Positions 1 through 8,135 of a stretch of 64,000 nt of DNA are shown piece after piece. A program made the position numbers and the translations under genes. Every line of letters begins with the position of its first letter. The first letter of the stretch is position 1. This stretch comes from Flectobacillus longus (GTDB lineage Bacteria > Bacteroidota > Bacteroidia > Cytophagales > Spirosomataceae). The stretch is from positions 62,001 to 126,000 of the forward strand of contig NZ_JASHIC010000025.1 in the NCBI RefSeq assembly GCF_030056705.1. The letters run 5' to 3'. The notes beneath the pieces are model-generated. The model was not told the DNA's origin. It did no database searches and was given only the letters and a program-made list of their open reading frames with translations.

Positions 1-1
1 A

Positions 2-142
2 ATCATGAATGCAACGGACAGTATGCCAATTGCCAAAGCACAAAGTGCAACAGCAACTTACGACAAAACAGGCACATGGTTTTATGCGATGATTAACATT
101 CGTCCAGATTTCTTTTACTCAAAACCAGTAGCGTTAAGGTAG
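2..142 (+). CDS. C-terminal end of an unidentified protein (partial)
   Basis: An open frame enters from the left edge and stops with TAG at 140-142, giving about 46 residues that include GTWFYAMINIRPDFFY. The alternating aromatic and polar pattern near the end would fit the last strand of an outer-membrane beta-barrel. It lies upstream of a nitrate ABC importer, where Bacteroidota often encode an outer-membrane porin, but that role is an inference. The family cannot be named from this fragment. Confidence 0.45.
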   Translation: MMNATDSMPIAKAQSATATYDKTGTWFYAMINIRPDFFYSKPVALR

Positions 143-387
143 TTTTGAGTGGTGAGTTGTGAATGGTGAGTTGTGAATGATGAAAGTAAACATCAAGCTA
201 TCAACACTCTAAACTCCATATCATTTAGACTTAATTCCATAGTTTCACTCATAATATGTAACCACTTTGTGCCTATGTGCCTATTCACTTTGTGCCTTTT
301 AACTGACTTACTAATTTTTCATTATACAACTTCCTTAGACTGATGGGGGTCGGACTAAGGATAGTTTTAAACTATTTCATAATCGTT

Positions 388-1599
388 ATGAACGCAAAAA
401 CTCTGTTAAAGCAAGTATTAGTGTTGGTATGTTTAGTAGCTACAACACTACAATTGTCGGCCAATCCGACACCTTCTGGAAAGAAAATAAGATTAGGGTT
501 TATTCCACTGACAGACTGCGCTCCACTAGTAGCCGCTAAAGAGTTGGGATTATTCGCAAAATATGGTGTCGATGTTGAGCTTTCGAAAGAAGCTTCATGG
601 GCCAATGTTCGTGATAAAATCTTGAATGGTGAATTGGATGGAGCGCACTGTCTTTTCTCGATGCCCTTGTCAGTATATACAGGAATTGGCGGTAAAGCTG
701 GCTCAGAAATGAAAGTCGCTATGGTAATCAGCAACAATGGACAAGGAATTACCCTTTCGAAGGACTTCTGTGGCATGGTTGGTTTCAAGGAAGTAAACAA
801 AGCTGCTGCCGCTGTCAAAAACGTACAAGCTCGCAAGGAAGTTACCTTCGCTATGACTTTCCCAGGTGGAACCCATGATATATGGTTGCGCAACTGGTTA
901 GCAGCAGCAGGTGTCAATCAAAAATCGGTAGGTATTATCACAATCCCTCCTCCGCAAATGGTAGCTAATATGCGTGTAGACAACATGGAAGGCTATTGTG
1001 TAGGTGAACCTTGGAATGGCGTTGCCGCTACCCAAAACGTAGGTTTTACGCATATTGCATCACAAGATATTTGGAAACATCACCCAGAAAAAGCTTTGGT
1101 AGTCAACAGCAAATTTGCCGCTGAAGACAAAGAAGATTTGAAAAAAGTGATGAAAGCTATCATTGAAGCTTGTCGCTGGTTAGACAATATGGGTAATCGT
1201 AAAAAAGCAGCTTCATGGTTAACCAAACCCTATTATGTAAATGCGGCATTGCCAGTAATTGAAGCTCGCTTGTTAGGTTCAAACGATTTGGGTTGCGATT
1301 TGGGTGTTCAAAAATACAAGGACGACTACATGACTTTTTATAACAATGGTGTCGTGAATATGCCTCGCAAATCTCACGCAATGTGGTTTTTGGCACAGTA
1401 TGTTCGTTTTGGTTATCTAAAAGCTGAGCCTAATTATAAAGCGATTGTCGAAAAATTGATTTTGGATGATTTGTATCAAGAAGTAGCAAAAGAAATGGCA
1501 GTACCTATGCAACCAGACATGAAGCCTTTCAAAACTACCTATGATGTAAACTTCGACCCAGCCAATATCGACGATTATTTGAAGGCAACTCGTAAATAA
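388..1599 (+). CDS. nrtA: Nitrate ABC transporter, substrate-binding protein (NrtA/CmpA family)
   Basis: Periplasmic binding protein of the NrtA/CmpA/SsuA-like class, about 403 residues, that would deliver nitrate (possibly nitrite) to the NrtB permease. I chose the ATG at 388 over an upstream ATG at 343 because it puts a typical signal peptide at the N-terminus (MNAKTLLK, then a hydrophobic run ending near LSA). The family opening KIRLGFIPLTDCAPLV follows, and later the block PGGTHDIWLRNWLAAAGV with GEPWNG, both typical of nitrate/bicarbonate binders. The permease and ATPase genes follow on the same strand and a nitrate reductase lies downstream, so nitrate is the likely substrate. Bicarbonate or cyanate cannot be excluded from sequence alone. 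Confidence 0.88.
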   Translation: MNAKTLLKQVLVLVCLVATTLQLSANPTPSGKKIRLGFIPLTDCAPLVAAKELGLFAKYGVDVELSKEASWANVRDKILNGELDGAHCLFSMPLSVYTGIGGKAGSEMKVAMVISNNGQGITLSKDFCGMVGFKEVNKAAAAVKNVQARKEVTFAMTFPGGTHDIWLRNWLAAAGVNQKSVGIITIPPPQMVANMRVDNMEGYCVGEPWNGVAATQNVGFTHIASQDIWKHHPEKALVVNSKFAAEDKEDLKKVMKAIIEACRWLDNMGNRKKAASWLTKPYYVNAALPVIEARLLGSNDLGCDLGVQKYKDDYMTFYNNGVVNMPRKSHAMWFLAQYVRFGYLKAEPNYKAIVEKLILDDLYQEVAKEMAVPMQPDMKPFKTTYDVNFDPANIDDYLKATRK

Positions 1600-1654
1600 G
1601 ATTTCCACAGTACTTCCTTGTGACAGGCAAGGAAGTACCCAAACATACCATATC

Positions 1655-2443
1655 ATGAATTCATTTTCTCTCAAAAATTCGATTAGTAATGCTCTTTACT
1701 TTATCGGAAGTATGTTGGTGCTGATAGGCTTGTGGCAGTTGGTAACAATTTTAACTAAAAACGAAATTCCTGGACCTGTAGCCACGTGGCAGGTATTTAT
1801 GGAACTCATGAGTGAACCCTTTTACGACCGTGGACCAAACGATAAGGGTATCGGCAATCAATTGGTTAGTTCTTTGATTCGTGTTTTCAGTGGTTTTGGA
1901 GCTGGAAGTATCGTAGCTATTCCTCTTGGCTTGTTGATGGGGTCTTCTAAAACTGGGATGAAACTCCTCAATCCTATTGTTCAAATTTTACGTCCAGTAT
2001 CGCCTTTGGCTTGGTTTCCATTGGGCTTGTTGGCTTTCAAAGCGGCAGAAGGAGCAACTATTTTTATCATCATGATTACTTCATTATGGCCAACGCTTAT
2101 CAACACAGCTTTTGGCGTCGCCAGTATTCCTGATGACCATAAAAATGTAGGCAAAGCTTTTGGTTTTTCTACTTGGAAATACATTACCAAAATCATGTTG
2201 CCTTATTCTATTCCGCATATCATTACAGGTTTGCGTCTTTCGATTGGCGTAGCGTGGATGGTAATCGTAGCAGGCGAAATGCTTTCAGGTGGCGTTGGTA
2301 TTGGGTTCTTTGTTTGGGATAGTTGGAATGCCCTTTCATTGGAGCGTATTCTCGTAGCGATTTTGATTATCGGTACGGTAGGGCTTTTGTTGGATAAAGG
2401 CTTCAATGCCCTACAAAATGCCTTTTCTTACAATCAAAAGTAA
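1655..2443 (+). CDS. nrtB: Nitrate ABC transporter permease (NrtB family)
   Basis: Integral inner-membrane permease of 262 residues with about six hydrophobic segments, in the binding-protein-dependent (BPD) transport family. The cytoplasmic EAA-like loop that contacts the ATPase is visible as KNVGKAFGFSTWKYI around residues 165-180, followed by LPYSIPHIITGLRLSIG. The length fits NrtB, and the segment WMVIVAGEML is typical of nitrate, sulfonate and taurine permeases. It starts 55 bp after nrtA and ends 21 bp before the ATPase gene, consistent with one operon. Confidence 0.88.
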   Translation: MNSFSLKNSISNALYFIGSMLVLIGLWQLVTILTKNEIPGPVATWQVFMELMSEPFYDRGPNDKGIGNQLVSSLIRVFSGFGAGSIVAIPLGLLMGSSKTGMKLLNPIVQILRPVSPLAWFPLGLLAFKAAEGATIFIIMITSLWPTLINTAFGVASIPDDHKNVGKAFGFSTWKYITKIMLPYSIPHIITGLRLSIGVAWMVIVAGEMLSGGVGIGFFVWDSWNALSLERILVAILIIGTVGLLLDKGFNALQNAFSYNQK

Positions 2444-2464
2444 AACCTAAACCCTTTGCCACAA

Positions 2465-3322
2465 ATGAACACGAACGATAAATCACTCAATTTGGTCGAT
2501 TCGGCCAATGATTTTCATAAAATTAATAGTCGTGAAACGGCTATCAGTATCAACAACGTTGAGGTATCTTTCTCAACACCCAAAGGAAAGTTTACTGCCG
2601 TAAAGGATATATCTCTCGACATCAAAAGAGGCGAAATTATTTCCCTAATCGGTCACTCTGGTTGTGGCAAGTCGACTTTGATGAATACCATTTCAGGTAT
2701 GGTATTGCCAACTTCAGGCGAAGTAATCGCCAACGGTAAAGTGGTAAAAGGGCCAGGTCCTGATCGTGGTATCGTATTTCAAAACTACTCGTTGTTGCCA
2801 TGGATGTCGGTGTACAAAAATATATTTGTTGCTGTAGATTCGGTGTTTAAGAATAAATCTACTGACGAAAAACATGCTATTGTCAACCATTATATCGAAA
2901 TGGTAAATCTTACCTCACACAAAGACAAATTGCCAAGTCAGTTGTCAGGTGGGATGAAACAACGAGTAGCCATTGCTCGTGCGTTTGCTATCAATCCAAG
3001 CATTTTGTTATTGGACGAGCCATTCGGGGCATTGGATGCTCTTACCAAAGGTTCGATGCACATCGAGCTATTGAAATTGTGGAACCTAGATAACCGTAAT
3101 AAAACTATCGTAATAGTAACCCACGACATAGAGGAGGCGATTTTCTTATCTGATAAAGTAGTGGTTATGAATAACGGTCCAGCAGCTACTATCAAAAAGA
3201 TTGTAGATATTAACCTAGAAAGACCTCGTAATAAAAAAGCAATTGCTCACGATCCCGAATACATCCGAATTCATGATGAGCTATTAGGATTGTTGTTTGA
3301 TAAGTTTTCTATTGAAGACTAA
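2465..3322 (+). CDS. nrtD: Nitrate ABC transporter ATP-binding protein (NrtD type)
   Basis: ABC ATPase of 285 residues that powers the importer. Walker A is GHSGCGKST at about residues 62-70, the ABC signature LSGGMKQR is at about 160, and Walker B ILLLDEPFGALD is at about 180, followed by the H-loop region VTHDIEEA. I use the ATG at 2465; a TTG three codons upstream is in frame but less likely. It has no C-terminal binding-protein fusion, so it matches NrtD rather than NrtC. It is the last gene of the importer operon and a strong hairpin follows. Confidence 0.88.
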   Translation: MNTNDKSLNLVDSANDFHKINSRETAISINNVEVSFSTPKGKFTAVKDISLDIKRGEIISLIGHSGCGKSTLMNTISGMVLPTSGEVIANGKVVKGPGPDRGIVFQNYSLLPWMSVYKNIFVAVDSVFKNKSTDEKHAIVNHYIEMVNLTSHKDKLPSQLSGGMKQRVAIARAFAINPSILLLDEPFGALDALTKGSMHIELLKLWNLDNRNKTIVIVTHDIEEAIFLSDKVVVMNNGPAATIKKIVDINLERPRNKKAIAHDPEYIRIHDELLGLLFDKFSIED

Positions 3323-3336
3323 TTGGTATAAAAAAA

Positions 3337-3359
3337 GCCCGAAATCAATGATTTCGGGC
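3337..3359 (+). terminator. Hairpin after the nitrate importer operon
   Basis: A perfect 10 bp stem (GCCCGAAATC pairing with GATTTCGGGC, 3-nt loop) lies 14 bp after the nrtD stop. An A-tract precedes it, but no T-tract follows on the plus strand. It may act as a weak terminator or a 3' end stabiliser between the importer and the reductase gene. Confidence 0.6.
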
Positions 3360-3360
3360 A

Positions 3361-3641
3361 AGACTCTCACTTTTCATTGATATGAAAAGTCTTAAACTAG
3401 TCTAATCGAGCTGATAGTTTCTAACATAGCGGCGTCAAAAACCAATGACATCAGTAGCGGCCGATGATCATACCGAATTAGGGTTTCAAGAATTTATGAA
3501 TTCCGCAATTCTCATATCAATTTATGCAAAAGTAGGGCGATTATTGAAGGAATAATCTTCTTAGCATTTATCATAAACCATGCCATATTTGCGGAAAATT
3601 CGGGATGAAACACTTTTGAAACAAAATAAAACACTTTGTAT
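3361..3641 (+). other. Noncoding leader with several hairpins before the nitrate reductase gene
   Basis: This 280 bp gap holds no convincing ORF. Short inverted repeats are visible: CTTTTCAT/ATGAAAAG at about 3370-3389, AAACTA/TAGTTT at about 3394-3420, a GAATT/AATTC stem at about 3498-3511, and GATTATT/AATAATC at about 3539-3557. The part near 3429-3480 (GCGGCGTC, GCGGCCGATG) is richer in GC than most gaps here. It could be a structured 5' leader or small RNA. No known riboswitch was recognised. Confidence 0.3.
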
Positions 3642-6600
3642 ATGAGTATTCTGTCCAACAAGAAACAAGTAAAGTCAACCTGCTCTTATTGTGGCGTGGG
3701 CTGCGGTGTAGTGCTAACCGACCACGGCAAAGGAAAGTTGACCCTTGAAGGAGATAAGTCACATCCTTCAAGCAAAGGTATGCTCTGTTCAAAAGGTATG
3801 AATCTTCACTACACAGTGATGGACACTTCCGACCGTTTGTTGTATCCGACCATGCGCTACAACCGTGATATGCCTCTACAGCGTGTATCTTGGGACCAAG
3901 CACTTGACCGCACAGCGGCTGTTTTTAAAGCTATTATCAAAAAATACGGCCCCGATGCTGTCGGATTCTACGTTTCAGGACAATGCTCTACCGAAGAATA
4001 TTACGTTATCAATAAGCTCATCAAAGGTTTTATTGGTTCTAATAATATCGATACCAACTCTCGCTTGTGTATGTCGTCGGCGGTAGTAGGTTACAAACTT
4101 ACCCTCGGCGAAGACTCAGTGCCTGTTTGTTATGATGACATCGAACTAGCTGATACTTTTTTGGTAACAGGTGCGAATCCTGCTTGGGCACACCCAATTA
4201 TCTGGCGAAGGGTCGAAGCGCACAAACAAGCCAATCCTCATATCAAAATTATTGTAGTAGACCCACGTCGTACACAAACGGCCTCACAAGCTGATTTGCA
4301 CTTGCAAATTACGCCAGGCACCGATGTTACACTCACTAACGCCATCGGAAGGGCTTTGATTGAAAACGACTGGATTAATACTGATTTTATTGTATCTCAT
4401 GCAGATGGCTTTGAAGCTTACAAAGACCAAGTTATGCAGAGGAGTATATCAGAGGCAGCCGAAATTTGCGGTATCTCTTCTGAAGAAATTTATTTAGTCG
4501 CTCGCTATATTCATGAAGCCAAAGGTTTTATGTCGATGTGGACAATGGGACTCAATCAGTCGGTTATTGGCGTAAACAAAAACCTATCTCTCATTGATTT
4601 ACATTTGATTACTGGTAAAATTGGAAAAGAGGGAAATGGACCTTTTTCGCTTACAGGACAGCCCAATGCCATGGGTGGACGTGAAGTAGGTGGTTTGGCT
4701 AATATGCTACCAGCTCATAGAGATTTGCTTAATCCAGCCCATAGAGAAGAAGTTCAAGCTTTTTGGGGTGGAACCAAAATCTCTGATAAGCCAGGTTTTA
4801 CCGCTACCGAAATGTTCGAAGCCTTGGCGGATGGTCGCATGAAAGCAATCTGGATTGTTTGTACCAACCCGATGGTGAGCTTACCCAATATCAACGCCGT
4901 TGAAAAAGGTTTACAAAACGCTAAATATGTTGTAGTACAAGATATTTCGAACCGTTCGGATACCGTCAAGTATGCCGATGTAGTATTACCTGCGGCATCA
5001 TGGGCTGAAAAAAACTCCGTTTTCACCAACTCCGAACGCCGTATTACCTTTTTACCCAAATTAATTAACGCTCCTGGCGAAGCCAAAGACGATACACAAA
5101 TCATTGTAGAGTTTGCTCAGAAAATGGGCTTTGAAAAGGCTTTTGATTATCAAAATACAGCCGAAGTTTATGCCGAACATTGCCGTTCGACAGTCGGAAC
5201 TAACATTGATATTTCGGGTTTGAGCTATGAAGCTTTACAACAAAAACGCTCTGTACAATGGCCATATCCACAAGAAAAGGCTATTCAAGACCCTGATTAT
5301 GTCGGTACTAAACGACTTTTTACGGACAACCAATTTTATACCGCTAATCGTCGTGCCAAAATTCATGCTGTCCCAGACCAAAATCAGTCTGAGGCTTTGA
5401 GTAAAGAATTTCCCTTAATCCTTACCACGGGTCGTATTCGTGACCAATGGCATACCATGACCAAAACGGGTAAGGTGAATAAACTAAATCAACATATTTC
5501 ACAGCCTTTTATCGAAATACATCCCAAGGATGCTGCCGAGAGAGGTATCACCGAAAATCAAATTGTAGAGGTAAAAACCATCCGTGGCGAGGCTCGTATT
5601 AAGGCAAAAATTACAACTGACATCAAACAGGGTGTATGTTTTATGCCGATGCACTTTGGAAAAATCCAAGAAAAAACTTTTGGTCGCACCAACAACCTAA
5701 CCAATACCTTGGTTGATCCGCGCTCAAAAGAGCCAGATTTTAAGTATTCGGCGGTACAGGTTTTACCTTATCAAAAACCTGTTGAAAAAATTGTACTTAT
5801 TGGTGCAGGTTCGGCAGGATTGGGCTTTATCAAAGCCTATCGTGAGCTCAATCAACAAGATGAGATTCATGTTTTTTCAAAAGAAATCTATCCCTTTTAT
5901 AATAGAGTAATGCTTCCTGACTATATCTCAGGAGCACAAAATTGGGAACAGTTGGTCAAGCTTCGTGAAGACCAATTTGCGGAGGCAAATATCCACGTAC
6001 ATAAAGGCGTAGAAATTGTGCATATTGACCGTGCCAACAAAGTTTTAACTGATTCTTTGGGTCAAGAACACACCTACGACAGATTAATGTTGGGTATGGG
6101 ATCAAGAGCCTTTATGCCTCCGAGCGTTCCTAAGATTCCTGGTATTTTCAATATGCGTTCTCGTATCGATGCTGATAGTTTAATGCCTTTTTTACAACAA
6201 CCTAATCCTCATGCTGTGATTGTAGGAGGTGGTTTGTTGGGCTTGGAATTAGCGGCTTCTCTTCGAGAAATGAATATCGAAGTCACTGTAATTCAGCGAA
6301 GTGGTCGTTTTATGGACCGTCAGCTCGATAAGCTTGGCTCAGAAATGCTCCATCATGAAATCGTAGATTTGGGCATTGAAGTATTTTATAATGATGAGGT
6401 TTCGTCTATTTATGGAACCGACCGATTAGAAGGCGTTCGTCTTAAATCAGGACGACGAATCGATGCGCAAGTCGCAGTATTTGCGATTGGGACTACGCCC
6501 AACACCGAAATTGCCAAAGCCGCAGGCTTGGAAGTAAAACGTGGAGTGGTGGTCAATGATTATTTGCAAACGTCTGATCCTTCTATTTTTGCCGCTGGCG

Positions 6601-7187
6601 AAATGGCACAATGGCGTGGCGAAATGTGGGGTATCACGGCTGCTGCCGAGCACCAAGCCGAAATTATTGCCAAATATATTGCGGGTGACTGGGCAAGTTA
6701 TTACCAAGGTTCGCTTTCGATGAATATCATGAAAATCCAAGGAGTACAATTATGTTCGTTGGGCATGATTGATGCGCCTACGAATAATCCTGAATATGAG
6801 GAAATTATCTTTATCGATAAAGCCAAGCGTTATTACAAAAAATGTATTGTTCACCGAGACAAATTAGTAGGTGCTATCTTGATTGGTGATAAATCAGAAT
6901 TCTTGGAGTTCAAAGATTTGATTGGGAATAAAATTGAGCTTTCAGACAAACGAATGGAATTGTTGCGTTCGGGCAAAAAAGCCGATCCTGTAATGGGAAA
7001 ATTGGTATGCTCTTGTAACAATGTTGGAGAAGGCAATCTCAAAAATGCGATTGCTGGAGGTTGTAAAGATTTTACACAATTGTGTTCGCAAACAGGCGCT
7101 GGAACAGGCTGTGGAAGTTGTAGACCAGAAGTAAAAGCAATATTAGAATCGCTAAGCAAAAAAGAAGATGCTTTAGCGGAAAAATAG
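3642..7187 (+). CDS. nasA: Assimilatory nitrate reductase with fused FAD/NAD(P)H domain and BFD [2Fe-2S] domain (NasA-NasC fusion)
   Basis: Cytoplasmic reductase of 1181 residues converting nitrate to nitrite. Residues 14-49 carry the [4Fe-4S] cysteines C14, C17, C21 and C49. The molybdopterin (MopB) catalytic and dinucleotide-binding domains follow to about residue 700. From about 716 (VLIGAGSAGLGF) to 1100 is a pyridine-nucleotide-disulfide-type FAD/NAD(P)H module, with a second nucleotide motif VIVGGGLLGLELAASL near 858. The end (from about 1120) is a BFD-like [2Fe-2S] domain with CSCNN and GCGSC. In Klebsiella these parts are split between NasA and NasC, so here electron input and catalysis share one chain. 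The ATG at 3642 is preferred to a TTG two codons upstream. Its Moco would depend on moaA/moaD at 17-18.6 kb. Confidence 0.92.
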   Translation: MSILSNKKQVKSTCSYCGVGCGVVLTDHGKGKLTLEGDKSHPSSKGMLCSKGMNLHYTVMDTSDRLLYPTMRYNRDMPLQRVSWDQALDRTAAVFKAIIKKYGPDAVGFYVSGQCSTEEYYVINKLIKGFIGSNNIDTNSRLCMSSAVVGYKLTLGEDSVPVCYDDIELADTFLVTGANPAWAHPIIWRRVEAHKQANPHIKIIVVDPRRTQTASQADLHLQITPGTDVTLTNAIGRALIENDWINTDFIVSHADGFEAYKDQVMQRSISEAAEICGISSEEIYLVARYIHEAKGFMSMWTMGLNQSVIGVNKNLSLIDLHLITGKIGKEGNGPFSLTGQPNAMGGREVGGLANMLPAHRDLLNPAHREEVQAFWGGTKISDKPGFTATEMFEALADGRMKAIWIVCTNPMVSLPNINAVEKGLQNAKYVVVQDISNRSDTVKYADVVLPAASWAEKNSVFTNSERRITFLPKLINAPGEAKDDTQIIVEFAQKMGFEKAFDYQNTAEVYAEHCRSTVGTNIDISGLSYEALQQKRSVQWPYPQEKAIQDPDYVGTKRLFTDNQFYTANRRAKIHAVPDQNQSEALSKEFPLILTTGRIRDQWHTMTKTGKVNKLNQHISQPFIEIHPKDAAERGITENQIVEVKTIRGEARIKAKITTDIKQGVCFMPMHFGKIQEKTFGRTNNLTNTLVDPRSKEPDFKYSAVQVLPYQKPVEKIVLIGAGSAGLGFIKAYRELNQQDEIHVFSKEIYPFYNRVMLPDYISGAQNWEQLVKLREDQFAEANIHVHKGVEIVHIDRANKVLTDSLGQEHTYDRLMLGMGSRAFMPPSVPKIPGIFNMRSRIDADSLMPFLQQPNPHAVIVGGGLLGLELAASLREMNIEVTVIQRSGRFMDRQLDKLGSEMLHHEIVDLGIEVFYNDEVSSIYGTDRLEGVRLKSGRRIDAQVAVFAIGTTPNTEIAKAAGLEVKRGVVVNDYLQTSDPSIFAAGEMAQWRGEMWGITAAAEHQAEIIAKYIAGDWASYYQGSLSMNIMKIQGVQLCSLGMIDAPTNNPEYEEIIFIDKAKRYYKKCIVHRDKLVGAILIGDKSEFLEFKDLIGNKIELSDKRMELLRSGKKADPVMGKLVCSCNNVGEGNLKNAIAGGCKDFTQLCSQTGAGTGCGSCRPEVKAILESLSKKEDALAEK

Positions 7188-7392
7188 TTACCAGAAAGAA
7201 GGTTGGAATAGAAAAGGAAAAACGAGAAAGGATGGTTTTTCTGAAGCGTAATGGAAAAGATGATTTTTAACCTTTTAGGCTCCGGAATCAAATTACTGGA
7301 ATTAGAAACGAACTTCTAAATTTCAGTAATTCAATTCCAAAGAACCTATATTTCTGAGGTTAAAACATGTCATCGTCATAGGCCGTCACTAA

Positions 7393-7803
7393 TTATTTTT
7401 GACGAGCCACTACTAAATCACGAGTAGTAACAAAGTTAGTTTTGATTTCGAAAGTTTTAGCGTCGATAACGTCGATGTTTGAGCTAAGAACTTGGATAGT
7501 GTATTTACCATCGCTCAAGTTAGAGAAATCAAAAGTTTTTGCGAATTTACCTGATTTAGTATCAACATACTCACGGTGTACTTCGTTGTTGTCTTTGTCA
7601 ACTACTACTACAGTAACTTTTTTGTTGTTTGGTTTTTCTACCCAAACATTGAAGCTAAGGCTGTTAGTAACTGGAGCGATTTTAGACTTTACGAACGCTT
7701 CTTCATCATTTGAGTTAGCGATTGCACTTACGTTTGACAAACAAGTCATAGCAGCTGCTACGAACATAGCTTTGATTACATTGTTGTTTTTCATGGTATT
7801 CAT
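7393..7803 (-). CDS. Small secreted protein of unknown function
   Basis: A 136-residue protein (133 if the second Met is used) with a signal peptide (KNNNVIKAMFVAAAMTCLSN, cut near AIANS). The mature part is a single predicted beta-rich domain: LSFNVWVEKP, VTVVVVDKDNNEVH and a late GKYTIQVLSS block. This resembles the small Ig-like, T9SS-tail-like folds common in Bacteroidota. I do not recognise a named family. It sits on the opposite strand between the nitrate reductase and the rubredoxin fusion, so it is probably transcribed independently of the nitrate genes. Confidence 0.7.
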   Translation of the reverse strand: MNTMKNNNVIKAMFVAAAMTCLSNVSAIANSNDEEAFVKSKIAPVTNSLSFNVWVEKPNNKKVTVVVVDKDNNEVHREYVDTKSGKFAKTFDFSNLSDGKYTIQVLSSNIDVIDAKTFEIKTNFVTTRDLVVARQK

Positions 7804-8135
7804 TATTTATGAGAGTGAAACATCAAATTTCTTAGAAAAGTCATATCTACTAAAAAAGGTTCATTTTTGAGAAAATTTCTTAAATGCTATCCTGTTTTGG
7901 ACTGTCTAAAACTAAGAAACTGTACTTGTGTCATTTGTTTGACGATTTAAAGTTATAATCTTATTTTCGAATAGCAATGGATTAGGGTAAAAAATTTGAA
8001 CAAAATCAAGAAAGTTCTTCTAAATAAAATTATATTTCTCAAAAAAGTTATATTTTAAGAAATGCAATTATACTTTATATTGGAAAAGTGATATAGAGTT
8101 GATTATCAAATTGTTAAGTATAAATTACTAAAATC
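7804..8135. other. Intergenic region, AT-rich, no gene seen
   Basis: A 332 bp gap between two divergent genes that must hold the promoters of both. It is very AT-rich and I see no clear TAnnTTTG/TTG promoter pair or strong palindrome in it. Confidence 0.4.

Noticed and set aside
372-917. 181-residue minus-strand ORF within nrtA
   Set aside because: It lies wholly antisense inside nrtA, whose frame has clear family motifs.
3571-3903. 110-residue minus-strand ORF overlapping the nasA start
   Set aside because: It is antisense to the conserved [4Fe-4S] region of nasA and has no recognisable domain.
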